Below, piece by piece: positions 12,140-23,818 of a stretch of 64,000 nt of DNA. The position numbers were made by a program, and so were the translations under genes. How positions within the stretch are numbered: the first letter of the stretch is position 1; each line of letters begins with the position of its first letter. Origin of the DNA: Berberis thunbergii (taxonomy: Eukaryota; Streptophyta; Magnoliopsida; Ranunculales; Berberidaceae); assembly GCA_003290165.1 (NCBI GenBank), contig QNQO01008305.1, forward strand, positions 62,001-126,000, given 5' to 3'. The notes under the pieces are model-generated. The model did no database searches. It saw only the letters and a list, made by a program, of their open reading frames with translations, and was not told the DNA's origin.

Positions 12140-13090
12140 ATGGAGACATCTGGGCAAGTAGAGGCTCTAAAAGGTAACCTATTGCGGATGGAACAAACAG
12201 TCGAGAACCATGAGAAAAAACTGGATGCGAAACTGGATCAACTACTCCATATGTTACAGAATCAGAGGGGTCCTCATTCAGGCGTGGAATCAAACACCTC
12301 GCAGGCTTCTGGCTCAGTACAATCTCAGATCAGAACTCCTTACCAACCACCAATGGATAATGGAGGTAACTATTTTCGTTTTCCTAAAATCGATTTTCCG
12401 CACTTTGATGGATTAAATCCAAGATCATGGATACAAAAATGTGAAAGATATTTCGAAATACACAAGGTAACCGAGGAGAGCAAGGTTGCCATTGCTTCAA
12501 TGCACCTAGATGGAAGAGCAGACACTTGGTTCCTTGATTACCAAGTAGGTAAGACCAATATAAAATGGTCGGAGTTGTTGAGAGATCTTTGTATGCGGTT
12601 TGAAAATCCAGTATAAGACAATTATATTGCATCTTTTAACAAGCTTGCTTAAACACAGTTTGTTGATGAATATTTTGAGAAGTTTGAAGAACTTAAGGCC
12701 ATTATGCTGGTTAACAACCCTTCATTATCTGAGAACTACTTCATACTGAGTTTTCTGAGTGGGCTAAAATCAGAAATTAAACTAGTTGTTCAGATGTTCA
12801 AACCCACCACCTTAGCATAGGCTTTTGCTTTGGCCAAACTTCAGGAAGCCTGTAATACACCTTCAGTCATCACACCACCTGGATCCACCACTCAACGTAA
12901 GCCATTTTCCACAACTAATTTCCCTTCCGCATGGCCTAAACCCCATACCAATCCACAAATCTCACAGTTCCAAAATTCACAGACATCACAACCATCCATA
13001 GCTTCCAACAATCCTGTTTACAAACCAACTTCCTCTTCATACACATCTATACCCTCATCCTCCTAAATTACTCCTAGTGCTCCTCCCATC
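12140..13090 (+). pseudogene. Outer chromovirus gag (broken)
   Basis: An N-terminal coiled-coil-like stretch (EQTVENHEKKLDAKLDQLL) leads into the gag core with FPKIDFPHFDGLNPRSWIQK and ADTWFLDYQ. The frame stops at 12614-12616 and gag-like sequence continues in fragments to about 13066 (Ser/Pro/Thr-rich linker). Gag forms the intracellular particle. Two or more stops or shifts interrupt it. Confidence 0.85.
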
Positions 13091-13096
13091 AAAAGA

Positions 13097-15632
13097 TTGA
13101 CAGCAGCTCAGATGAAGATAAGAAGGGAAAGGGGTTTATGTTACAACTGCGATGAACAATATAGACCCGGGCATCTTTGCAAACAGCAGTTTCTCTACTT
13201 GCTGATCATAGATGAAGAGGCAACTCCTAAGGACTGTTTGGAGACAGAAGATTTGGTTCATGAGATTCAGACTGAGATGGAACTCTCGCTTAGTGCCCTA
13301 CATGGCAGTGTATCTGCTAACACAATACTCCTTAAGGGACTAGTGAAGAAGAAGCAAATCTATATACTCATCGATACGGACAACACTCATTCCTTTGTGG
13401 ATCCAAAAGTGATTAAAGCAACCCAATGGCCTACGGTCTTTACTCCTCAAATGGTGGTGAGGGTAGCAAATGGCCAGCAACTTCATAGCAATGCTCTTTG
13501 CCAATGCTTCAAGTGGACAATGCAAGGACTTCATTTCGAAGGAAAAATCAGGGTTCTCCCTCTTGGAGGATATGATATGGTTCTAGGGGGAGATTGGTTG
13601 AAGCCCTTTGGGGATATAATTATCAACCTTCAGAGATTAAAATTAACTCTTACTATACGTGGACAACCTATCACACTACAAGGAATCACACAAGAAGCAT
13701 CCTTGAGTCTCATGGATGCCAAAGGTATGTCTAAGTTCATTAAGAAATTTTCACCATCTTGCTTGGGTCAAATTTTTTCCATATCTACTATAGTCTCACC
13801 TTCAACAATTCCATTGTTCCTAAAAGAAATGCTCCAAACCAACAATGATATCTTCCAAGTCCCTACTTCCCTACCACCCCATAGACCACTAGACCATAAA
13901 ATTTTTTTAAAACCTAACTCCATCCCAACATCCATACAAGATACCCTACATGCAAAAAACCGAGGTAGAACAACTCATCACAGAAATGTTAGAGACTGGC
14001 CTTATTCAACATTCTAGTAGTCCATTTGCCGCACCCATACTTCTTGTAAAAAAAAAGACAACTCATGGAGATTTTGTGTTGACTATAGGAGACTCAATGA
14101 CCTTACTATTAAGGATAAATTTCCTATGTCATTGATTGATGAATTGCTAGACGAATTACATGGAGCCACTATTTTTTCCAAACTAGACCTAAGGTCGGGG
14201 TATCATCAAATAAGAGTTCACCCTCCTGATATTCACAAAACTGCTTTCAAAACCCACCATGGACACTTTGAGTTTAGAGTTATGCCTTTTGGTTTAACCA
14301 ATGCACCGACCACTTTTCAATCCTTAATGAACCAAATATTCCAACCCTTCTTGAGGAAATTCATTTTAGTCTTTTTTGATGACATATTAGTTTATAGTAA
14401 GAGTGAGGAAGATCATGTTTCTCACCTCCACACCACTTTTTCCATATTGAGAACACATCAACTCTTTGCTAAATTTTCTAAGTGCTCTTTTGGTCAACAT
14501 AAACTTGAGTACCTAGGCCATATCATTAGCCCTAATGGTGTAGAGGTCGATCCCCAAAAGATAGATGTTATGCAATCTTGGCCAATACCCACCACACTCA
14601 AACAACTAAGGGGTTTTCTAGGACTCACCGGGTACTATAGAAAATTCATCAAGAGTTATGGTCAATTGGCTCAACCTCTCACGGATCTCCTTAAGAAAAA
14701 TTCTTTTCTTTGGTCACCCAAGGCTACCCAAGCTTTCCTAACTCTCAAAGAGGCCATGTGTCAGGCCCCGATTTTGGCTTTGCCCAACTTCACTAAGCCA
14801 TTCTTCCTTGAGACCGACACATGTTCTAAAGGTGTGGGAGCTGTCCTTTCTCAAGAAGGAAGACCTATAGCCTATTTTAGTAGAGCTTTAGGACCTAAAA
14901 ACCTTCATTTGTCTACTTATGAGAAGGAGCTTTGGCTATTGTGATGGTCACTCACAAATGGAGGTCATATTTGTTGGGATCCAAGTTCTATATTCATACG
15001 GACCACCAAAGCATTCGGCATTTTTTGTCTCAGAAAGTGACCACAGTCATGCAACAAAAGTGGCTCTCTAAGCTATTAGGGTTTGACTATGAGATCGCAT
15101 ACAAGAAGGGTGTCGACAACAGGGCTGCTGATGCACTTTCCAGACGTGATTTTGATGACTCCCAGTGCCTGGCAATTTCCACAGTGACTCCTCTTTGGCT
15201 GCAAGAAGTTGCCAACAGTTATGAGGAGGATTCCTATGCCAATACTCTGATTCAACAGTTGCTAATTGATCTGTTCCTAACTTCTCTTATGTGAATGGAC
15301 TGCTCCATTATCAACAAAAGCTATACATTGGCTCAACATGATCACTAAGACACCAGATTCTTACTGCTTTACATTGCTTAGCCATAGGTGGCCACTCTGG
15401 TATAGCTGCTACATATAAGAGACTGCAACAATACTTCTACTGGCGAGGCATGAAGACCCTGTTAATTCAGTTCATAACAGGGTGTGATGTTTTCCAACGT
15501 AATAAGCATGATCAGGCTGCATATGGTGGGCTTTTGCAACCCTTACCATGCCAGCAGCATATCACCATGGATTTTATCAAGGGACTTCCCCCTTCAAACC
15601 ACAAGACGGTCATTTTGGTAGTGGTAGAAAGG
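13097..15632 (+). pseudogene. Outer chromovirus pol: zinc knuckle, protease, RT, RNase H, integrase N-half
   Basis: A zinc knuckle (CYNCDEQYRPGHLC) starts the segment at about 13138. The protease site reads LIDTDNTHSF instead of a D-S/T-G triplet. RT spans about 13.9-14.6 kb with [12 protein letters not shown] and the catalytic FFDDILVYS. RNase H follows ([20 protein letters not shown] ... NRAADALSRR), then the integrase H2C2 zinc finger (HCLAIGGHSG ... GCDVFQ) and the first catalytic Asp (MDFIKGLP). Frame breaks occur near 14.0, 14.13, 14.94 and 15.29 kb. The reading frame is cut at 15632 by the nested element and resumes at 21271. Confidence 0.9.
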
Positions 15633-16111
15633 TGTCACGGACTAGTAATCCGTGCGGCACTAGCTATCCAATTCACTAGTAAGCCTATGAGTAATGACTT
15701 TGACGGGCACAAATATTAACTTGAGAATGCACAATATCAATCTGTAGACAATATAACAATGCACAATAGTCAGTAAAAGCTCTCATTATCATTCAATAGA
15801 TTACAATGGGGAGGAACGTTCGGAAGGACGTTGCTCAAGACTAGTTCGATACTATCGATCGATGGAAATACATGTTTGAAGTTGAAAAACAATGCTAAGA
15901 AAACAATAAAAATGCTAGCGGTACAGTCTGGCCCGACTATGCAATGGAGGCAACACGTCCTCACAGTCAAGAGCTCAAACCTTCCCCCTATAATATAGAT
16001 GCTAAGAATTTGGGCACTTTTCAAAAGGGAACATTGAGTTTTGAGACCATTAGAAAAGTCTTGAAAGGCCTCTGACCTTGGTTTTCCTGACCAACGGTAC
16101 TAGTCCTGACA
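15633..16111 (-). repeat. 3' LTR of nested chromovirus
   Basis: Near-identical to 20787-21265, at the downstream end in the element's own direction. Confidence 0.95.
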
Positions 16112-16215
16112 CTCTCCCACACTTAATTCACTGACGCCCTCGCAGCGAACTTTTCCAAGTACTCTTCCAGCTTTGAGAGGTATGGCAGCAGATGTTCGAC
16201 TGGCTCCCAACTGAT

Positions 16216-16896
16216 CTATGAAGGAGGTTCATCCTGCCACTTGACCAAATATTCTCTATCCGGGCCTATGTTGTTGATGAGGCGGTCAGCTAAAATTTTT
16301 TCCACTTCTCGATCTGGCTTAGTAGGATGCTTAGGCAATGCTCGTGTAGATACATTTCTTGTGGGATCAGTGACATCTGCATGGTAGGACTTCAAGTTAC
16401 TTGCATGGAAGACGGGATGGGTGAAACAGAGCCAATGTGGTAACTTGACGCGATAGGAGACTTTGCCGACTTTCTCAATAATCTGTACCGGTCCCTCATA
16501 CTTGCGAAACAGATTGTTGTGTGCTCTAGCTGTCCTTTTATACTTGTTGAACATATCTAGCTTCACCAAGACCAAGTCCCCGACTGCAAAAGGATCAATT
16601 CGTCGTTTCTTGTCGACCCATTTCTTCATGTGACGGGAGGCTTTCTCAAGATAGGCTCGAGCAACTTCAATGTTTTTCTGCCAGGCTTTGAAAAATTCAA
16701 GAGCTCTTGGGTTGGGTCCTTGGTATCCGGTAAGTACTGCATGTGGTGTCAATGGTTGCTGACCAGTAACCAACTGAAAGGGGCTGGAGTGAGTAGCTGA
16801 GCTCTTTTGTAAGTTGAAACAGAATTGTGCAACATCAAGTAGCTGAGCTCTTTTCTGGTTTGCACTTACAAAATGATGAAGGTATTCTTCAAGCAT
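16216..16896 (-). pseudogene. Nested chromovirus integrase C-terminus and chromodomain
   Basis: Contains the GPF/Y-type integrase C-terminal region (DLVLVKLDMFNKYKR ... RKYEGPVQIIEKVGKVSYRV) and ends with a chromodomain motif (EVEKILADRLINNIG, EYLVKWQDEP). Chromodomains direct these elements to marked chromatin. It is separated from the upstream integrase core by two in-frame stops in what should be the HPQTDGQTE region near 16930-16950. Confidence 0.9.
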
Positions 16897-16935
16897 AGAG
16901 TTAAAGCGCTCAGTCTGTCCATCAGATTATGGATG

Positions 16936-18036
16936 TTAGCTTGTCGACATATTAAGTTTGGATCCCAAGAGCTTGAACAATTCCTTCCAGAACTTTCTTG
17001 TGAAGCGAGCATCACGATCGCTAACAATGTTTTCGGGCAGTCCCCAATACTTCACTACATGCTTGAGGAACAATTGCGCCGTATCTTCGGCTGTGCAAGT
17101 CAGTCCGGTCGGCACAAAGGTCACATACTTTGAGAATCGGTCAACAACTACAAGGATACTCCTGAAATCCTCCACTTTCGGTAATCTCGTAATGAAGTCC
17201 ATGGAAACACTTTGCCAAGGACGAGTTGGAACAGGCAGGGGCTCTAGTAAGCCTACTGGTTGATCTCTTTCAACCTTATCTTGCTGGCAAATAAGACATG
17301 TTCGAACATAGGCCATTACATCCTCCTGTATCTGCGGCCAATAATACCCCCTCTCTAGCAATGCAAGTGTTCGTCTCCAACCTGGATGTCCCGCCCAATG
17401 GGTGTCATGGCATTCTCTCAAAATTTCTTTCCTTAGACCCGAAGTTCTCAGAACATAGAGGCGATTACCAGTTGTGAGTATTGCTCCATCTTTTATCCAG
17501 AACCGTCGAGTTTTGCCCTGCTTGATCAACTCTGTAATCGCCTTCGCTTGTGGATCTGTCTGTAGGCCTACTTTGATCTTCTCCAAGATGGTGTAACTCG
17601 GACCAGTATGGGTTAGCACTGCAAGGTCTGCCCTTCTACTGAGTGCATCAGCTACATTGTTAGTGCGCCCTGGCTTGTATTCCAATACTAAGTCAAATTC
17701 TGCTAATTTTTCCTGCCATAGAGATTGCTTGGAGGTTAGCATCTTCTGAGTAAGGAAATGGCTTGCTGCAGGATTATCCGTTTTAACAAGGACTTGAGAT
17801 CCCAAGAGGTAGTGTCTCCACACCCGTAAACAATGTACAATGGCTAGCAATTCCTTTTCCTGAGCTGAGTAACGAGACTCTGTATCATTCAACTTTCGAT
17901 TCTCATATGCTACCGGGTAACCATCTTGAAGTAAAACTCCCCCTAAGGCATAATCAGATGCATCTGTTTGTACTTCAAAGGGCTTGGTGATGTCTGGCAA
18001 GGCCAATACTGGATCTTTCATCACGGCCAATTTCAA
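16936..18036 (-). pseudogene. Nested chromovirus RNase H and integrase core
   Basis: The RNase H part shows VQTDASDYALGGVLLQDGYP, QEKELLAIVHCLRVWRHYLL and NNVADALSRR. The integrase part shows the zinc finger HWAGHPGWRRT ... RTCLICQQ and catalytic positions MDFITRLP and NIVSDRDARF. The frame is 366 codons and ends at a stop before the final catalytic Glu. A single TGA separates it from the RT block at 18037-18066. Confidence 0.92.
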
Positions 18037-18066
18037 GTCTTGGAATGAAGCTTCACACTGCCTATC

Positions 18067-19161
18067 TCATTCCCATGTTCGGTCTTGTTTCAACAAATTT
18101 GTCAGGGCAACAACTCTCTTAGAGTAGTCCCTTATGAAGCGACGATAATAATTTGCGAGTACAAGGAAAGAACGTAGTTGAGACATGTTCTTAGGAGAGT
18201 TCCAACCATGGATTGCCTTGACTTTCTCCATGTCCATCCGGATCTTTCCATTGCCAATAACATGACCCAAGAAATTGATCTGGGTCTGGCCGAATGAGCA
18301 CTTTTCCTTCTTGACAAAGAGATGATTATCCCTAAGGATTTGGAACACTTCTCGCAAATGATGTAGGTGTTCTTCTATAGTCTCACTATAAACCACGATG
18401 TCGTCAAGATAGACAACCACAGACTTGTCCAGAAGGTAACGGAACAGGTCATCCATAAGGGTGCAAAATGTAGCTGGAGCATTGGTCAAGCCGAAGGGCA
18501 TTACTAGGAACTCATATGACCCATATCTAGTAGAACAAGCAGTTTTGGGTTCGTCACCAGCAGCAATGCAGACCTGATGGTAACCTGATCTTAAGTCGAG
18601 TTTTGTGAAGTATCTGGCGGATCCAAGTTGGTCGAATAACTCTGCAATGAGCGGCAGCGGGTATTTGTTATTTATAGTGACTTTGTTCAAGGCTCTATAA
18701 TCAACACAAAGGCGAAGACTGCCATCATGTTTCTGCTGAAAAAGAACAGGTGCCCCATAAGGTGCTTTAGAAGGCCGAATGAATCCCGACTCCAACAAGC
18801 CATCTAGTTGTGTTCTCAATTCGGTCAGCTCTGGAGGGCTCATGCGATATGGACTACGTGCGGGTGGCTTGGCACTAGGGACTAACTCAATTTCGTGATC
18901 AATGAGCCTTCTGGGAGGTAGATTCTTTGGCAATTCATTCGGCATCACTGCACTGAAGTCAGCAATAACTTGGGCAACTTCCTCAGAAATTTTGCTAGTA
19001 TCATCTTCCATCTCTAGCTTTGCCACAGTTAAATATGTATATTCTCCTTTAGCCAAGCCTCTCTTGACTTGGAGCGCCGACAATATTCTATCATGAGTTG
19101 TTGGTCGAATTGAGGTTGGTACAATGCGTAGTCTGGGTCCGAAAAACCCCAAGGAGTCCAT
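18067..19161 (-). pseudogene. Nested chromovirus reverse transcriptase
   Basis: Contains the RT signature blocks [48 protein letters not shown] and the YLDDIVVYS active site in order. It is open for 364 codons and begins beside the protease frame (overlap with 19029-19607). Confidence 0.93.
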
Positions 19162-19607
19162 GAAAGTAATGGTCCTGCTGTAGCTCCTTGGAAGAATTCT
19201 TGGCCAAGAATCACCTTAAAATCATCAAGTGGAACGGCCAAGAAGTTTGATCTTCCTTCCCATGGACCAACCTGTAGTGGCACAGCTCTAGCCATACCAT
19301 TAATAGAGATTGCCTCAGAGTTGACAGCTTTCAACTTACCCACATCTCCTTCTAAGTTCAGACCCACACGTGTAGCTTCATCTGGGACAATAAAATTGTC
19401 TGTTGCTCCAGAATCCAACAATGCTTGGGAAGGGGACCCATTGATAGTGATGTCGATGTATTGCAAAGCCTTCTTGTGTGGGTGCTCATACATTTCTCCT
19501 TTGACAGCATTGAGCTTGCGTAGAGCTCCCATCTGGGAGGTATCACTGTTGGTGGGGTTCGAGCTCGATGCGGTCGAGTTAGAAGGTTTTGCTTGAAGCA
19601 AGGACAT
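19029..19607 (-). pseudogene. Nested chromovirus aspartic protease
   Basis: The retropepsin active site ALLDSGATDNFI is intact, preceded by the substrate strand YIDITINGSPSQ and followed by VILGQEFF. This domain frees the pol enzymes. It is overlapped by the RT frame, implying at least one frameshift between gag-pro and RT. Confidence 0.9.
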
Positions 19608-19784
19608 TAATGAGTGTAGAGCTGGTTTGGATGGACATTTGCCTGTTAGGTGATCCCTGCTATTGCAAAGAATGTATGGGGCAGGGGCAGATGGTCTCCA
19701 CTGCCCAGAGTAGTTTTGCCTTCCTTTGTTGTTGTAATTTGAGTTGCTAGAGCTGGCATTCCAATTTTTGTTGGAACTCCAATT

Positions 19785-20759
19785 CTAGTTGGGCTGCCGG
19801 GAATTGTAGTTTCCTCGGTTCTTACTTGAGTTTCCCCAGTTTTGGTGAGGTGAGCGAGCATTCGACCCTGAGCTTGAATTGGTATTGCCAGTTCTAGCTG
19901 CGGAGTGATTGAGCGAAGTGGATCCAGTCATGGGAAAATAATCGCTAAACCTTTTTGCTGCCGCAATGGCACTTGTAATATCTGTCACCTTCTGCCTTTG
20001 CAATTCTGCTTGTAGAAGTGGCTGAGCTTGTTCCATGAAACAGAAAGCTTTGTCTTTCTCATACATGTCTCGAATATCTAGCAAGCAAGTTGAGAATTGT
20101 CGGACATAGTCTCGAATATTGCTTGTTTGTTTGATGGTGTGGAGCTTCCTCCTTGCTAAAAAATCAGTGTTCTCAGGCAAGAATTGATTTCTGAGTTCCT
20201 TCTTGAGGTCTGCCCAAGTTCTAATAAGGATGCGACCTTCTTCCATTTCTGCATATTTGGTTTTCCACCATAGTTTAGCATCACCTGCTAAGTACATGGT
20301 CGCCATGGTAACCTTGGCTTCTTCTGATTCGGGGTTCACCGCACGAAAATACTGCTCCAGATCAAACAAGAAGTTCTCTAACTCCTTCCCATCTCGTGCC
20401 CCAACATATGACTTTGGCTCAGGTACTTTCATCCTATGGTGATCCGTCGTTCCTGTGGCCTTCGTCAGCAATCCAACCCTTGCAAATAAGTCCTCCAACT
20501 GTAATTGGAAGTCACTCATCACCTGATCTATGGGGTAAGGCGACTTTTCCATAGTGACTGTTCGTCCTTCTAAGTTATCAACGTGCTCAGCCAGGGAATC
20601 CACTCTGTCTGCCAGTGAAAAGATTCCATCCAACTGACTAATCTGTTCTCCCAAAGTGTTCAACTGGTCCATTCTGCTTTCTAGTCTATGCATTCGACTA
20701 GCCCGTCGTTCCTCCATAGCGCTAAGGCGCTCATTTAGTTCCTGCATCCTGGTTTGCAT
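19785..20759 (-). pseudogene. Nested chromovirus gag
   Basis: 324 codons begin right after the primer-binding site. An N-terminal coiled coil (ELNERLSAMEERRASRMHRL) is followed by the gag capsid core (LENFLFDLEQYFRAV, ATMYLAGDAKLWWKTKYAEM, FLPENTDFLARRKL). The C-terminal Asn/Ser-rich tail stops at 19785 before a degraded zinc-knuckle region. Confidence 0.9.
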
Positions 20760-20786
20760 TCAACAAGCTCTGGCTCTGATACCAAC

Positions 20787-21265
20787 TGTCACGGACTAGT
20801 AATCCGTGCGGCACTAGCTATCCAATTCACTAGTAAGCCTATGAGTAATGACTTTGACGGGCACAAATATTAACTTGAGAATGCACAATATCAATCTGTA
20901 GACAATATAACAATGCACAATAGTCAGTAAAAGCTCTCATTCACATTCAATAGATTACAATGGGGAGGAATGTTCAGAAGGACGTTGCTCAAGACTAGTT
21001 CGATACTATCGATCGATGAAAATACAAGTTTGAAGTTGAAAAGCAGTGCTAAGAAAACAATAAAAATGCTAGCGGTACAGTCTGGCCTGACTATGCAATG
21101 GAGGCAACACGTCCTCACAGTCAAGAGCTCAAACCTTCCCCCTATAATATAGATGCTAAGCATTTGGGCACTTTTCAAAAGGAAACATTGAGTTTTGAGA
21201 CCATTAGAAAAGTCTTGAAAGGCCTCTGACCTTGGTTTTCCTGACCAACGGTACTAGTCCTGACA
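20787..21265 (-). repeat. 5' LTR of nested chromovirus
   Basis: Adjacent to the inverted primer-binding site at about 20770-20785. Confidence 0.95.
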
Positions 21266-21270
21266 ACAGG

Positions 21271-22239
21271 CTCACTAAATTCAGCCACTTTTTGGCTCTA
21301 TCACACCCCTTCACATCAGCAATGGTGGCTGAAACATTCCTTCAAAATGTCTACAAGTTGCATGGGTTGCCTACTTCAATTGTATCAGACAGAGATAAAG
21401 TTTTTATCAGTGCTTTCTGGCAGGATTTGTTTATGACTCTAGGCACCAAACTGGCATTTAGCACAACATATCACCCTCAGTCAGATGGTCAGACTAAGAG
21501 AACAAACTCCTGTTTGAAAACATACTTAAGATGCATGTGTGGCGAGGTCCCAAATAGATGGTCTCACTGGTTATATCTGGCTGAGCATTGGTTTAACACC
21601 ACCTACCACTCAAGCCTACAAACCACACCATTTCAAGCCTTATATGGCAATGTTCCCCCTCTCTTGGCATTACCTCCTATCTCTTCTCTTTCAATTCCTG
21701 AGGTTAACCAGTACATGGAAGACAGGAACCAAATGCTTCAATTACTGAAAGATAAATTGGTTAAGGCTTAGGAACACATAAAACTCTACGCATATAAACA
21801 TAGAAGTGACATGGAGTTTGCTATTGGAGATTGGGTTTACCTCAAACTCCAACCGTATCGCCAAACATCCGTGAACATAAGGAAGAATCTGAAGCTGTCT
21901 GCCATATTTTATGGGTCGTTTCAGGTACTGGACAAGATAGGGGCTGTGGCTTATAAATTAGACCTTCCTTCTTCCTCCAAGATTCATCACGTATTCCACG
22001 TCTCACAATTGAAGGGAAAACTTGAACAATCCATCATTCCAACACCGCAGCTACCTCTAGTTGATGGCCAAGGGCAGTTTAAAGTCGAACCAATAGCAAT
22101 TCTAGCTCGTCGGTTAGTTCCTCAACATAACCGTGCTGTGACACAAGTCTTGGTACAATGGTCTAATTCCACAGCTCAGGAAGCAACATCTGAAGATTGG
22201 GCTCACCTCACCGCATCATTTCCTCATTTCAATCCTTGA
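21271..22239 (+). pseudogene. Outer chromovirus integrase C-half and chromodomain-like end
   Basis: Continues the integrase interrupted at 15632: LTKFSHFLALSHPF, then SIVSDRDKVF (second catalytic Asp) and HPQSDGQTKRTN. The third catalytic residue, normally Glu after DGQT, is Lys, so the active site is lost. A stop at about 21769 precedes the C-terminal part (21811-22239), which has a GSFQVLDKIGAVAYKLDLP GPY/F-like motif and a chromodomain-like end (AILARRLVPQHN ... VLVQWSNST, DWAHL). Confidence 0.9.
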
Positions 22240-22268
22240 GGACAAGGATTTGGTGAAGGAGTGGTTAT

Positions 22269-22613
22269 TGTCATGATTGGAAGGAATTACAACAGATTCT
22301 GAGTTGGCGCGAAAACAGGAAGGAATTAAAAGAAACAAATTCAAAAATGGGAGGGAAAGGATAGTTTGGTAACTTTCTCATTGTTAGTTAGAGGATCACA
22401 TGGGATATACAGGTGTCCCTCTAGTATTGGCTTAAATGAAAATTCTGTTATAGCTATTGCCTTTAAATAGAGTAAGAGAGGAGAGTAGAGCTCAGTATGT
22501 AAAAACCAGTCGGTTCTGAGGCTCCAATTCGAAAGGATTGTGAGATTTGTTTTTGTTCTTGCCTATCAATAGAATTTCCATTCTTCCAGTCTATTAAATC
22601 AAGGGTTGTGACA
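22269..22613 (+). repeat. 3' LTR of outer chromovirus
   Basis: 345 bp, preceded by a purine-rich tract (GGTGAAGGAGTGG) and followed by target duplication AAATC. Confidence 0.95.
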
Positions 22614-22626
22614 AAATCGTTTTTAG

Positions 22627-22733
22627 TTGATGATTTTGAGCGGTTCAAGTCATTTTCATCAAGAAATGAAAATTACGATGAATATCTTTCAGAGATCTCT
22701 GTTGTTGCTATTGATTTTGTGGATTTCTATTGA
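22627..22733 (+). CDS. Second exon of the short gene started at 10881
   Basis: TTTTTAG acceptor, then codons in phase with the exon at 10881-10980: DDFERFKSFSSRNENYDEYL, continuing to a TGA at 22731-22733. The outer chromovirus inserted 13 bp upstream of this exon, in the acceptor region; the acceptor AG and a short T-run remain. No family recognised. A decayed duplicate lies at 11118-11175. Confidence 0.45.
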
Positions 22734-23720
22734 ATGATGATTGACAAATGTTCAAAGTGAGGATGAATTTGTCTGAGAAATCTTTATCTGATTGGAGTTT
22801 TCTTTTTGTTGATCTCTGTATAACAGTTTGTTTCCACTGTACACTGTACACGTTTGATGAAAGTACCTAGTTCGTTATATGCTTGTAAACTGCAGAAATT
22901 GCCCTACTGTGTTGACGATATTACATATTATAGATTACTGGTAAAATTAGTTTATTTTCTTAGCTGGAAGATTTGAAATCTTTGATCATGTCAAATATGC
23001 GCAATTGGATGATTTCTCCATGAATGTGTTTTTCAATTTTGAAATAGGATTTTATTTGAACTCGGATGTGAGATTTACATGTAACAATTGATGTTTCTGT
23101 TAATTGGCCTTGTATTGACTAATGAGTGTGCTTCACCTCAAGATTTGTAGAATTCCGCATTATAGTGTTCAAATACTGTGGTGTTTACAAGGTTGTCCCC
23201 ATTTGTGGTGAACCTATCAAGTATTCAAGATCTCCTTTTGTTATCATATGACCCTAAACCACTACCATTAAGAAAATGATAGAATTCAATAGAATGATAA
23301 TGGAAATAACTGAACAAGAATTGAAATAACGGAATAAGAACGATAGAGTAAACAAAAACAATTAATGAGCAAAGTAACTTTTATTCCATCAAAAATCAAA
23401 TTACTATGATCAACCTACGCTCGTATTTATAACTAACTTAACTTCTAAAACAAAATCTAAACCTAGTAGGAAACTTTGTTCTAATAATACTAGAATCCTT
23501 AATATGCCTAAAATATGGCTATTGCTAATAATATTTATATCAAACTTTCCGTTTGAAGAAGCTCATCCTCGAGCTTGAAGTAGAAGATGTCTGATGAAAA
23601 CAAACAAACAACCGATCACTGAACGTAAGGCGAAGTGCATGCTAACTAGTCTTTCCTGAAACTTGCCACGATATACACTGGCAAAACACAGAGGAACCAA
23701 CTTAGAAAGAAACTGTGTAG
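22734..23720. other. Downstream sequence, no supported gene
   Basis: AT-rich and without a recognisable exon. It may be 3' UTR or intron of the short gene. Confidence 0.4.
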
Positions 23721-23818
23721 TTAAAACGGTGTTATAACGTCGATATAATTCAGATATAATGCTTAACGGGGGTGAGCCATTACATTATGACATTATCATG
23801 TTATGTTATCACAGCTCC
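23721..23818. mobile_element. Truncated MITE (TTAAAACGGTGTTATAACG)
   Basis: Matches the left part of the complete copy at 25571-25718 (GTTATAACG, GGGGGTGAGCC, ATTATCATGTTATGTTATCACAGCTC). It is cut where GGATGCA-type element sequence begins. Confidence 0.5.

Larger units (their letters stand above)
15633..21265 (-). mobile_element. Ty3/Gypsy chromovirus (nested element), inverted
   Basis: LTRs of 479 bp (15633-16111 and 20787-21265) begin TGTCACGGACTAG and end GTCCTGACA. The complement of the primer-binding site (GCTCTGATACCAA) abuts the 20787 LTR, so transcription runs right to left. Flanks AAAGG (15628-15632) and ACAGG (21266-21270) are the target duplication with one change. They split the outer element's integrase between VVVER and LTKFSHF. 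gag, protease, RT, RNase H, integrase and chromodomain are all recognisable. About 11 mismatches between LTRs by eye. Confidence 0.95.
11701..22613 (+). mobile_element. Ty3/Gypsy chromovirus (outer element), disrupted by a nested chromovirus
   Basis: LTRs of 345 bp begin TGTCATGATTGG and end GGTTGTGACA, with target duplications AAATC at 11696-11700 and 22614-22618. A TGGTATCAGAGC primer-binding site (initiator tRNA-Met type) follows the 5' LTR. Without the inserted element its length is about 5.3 kb. The order gag, protease, RT, RNase H, integrase plus a C-terminal chromodomain-like segment makes it a chromovirus; the small size would suit the Reina group (inference). About 11 differences between the two LTRs by eye. 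Coding is broken by several frameshifts, so it is not autonomous. Confidence 0.95.

Noticed and set aside
16873..17263. Plus-strand frames across the nested chromovirus (also 18902-19596, 20203-20442)
   Set aside because: They are complements of clear minus-strand RT, integrase and gag sequence.
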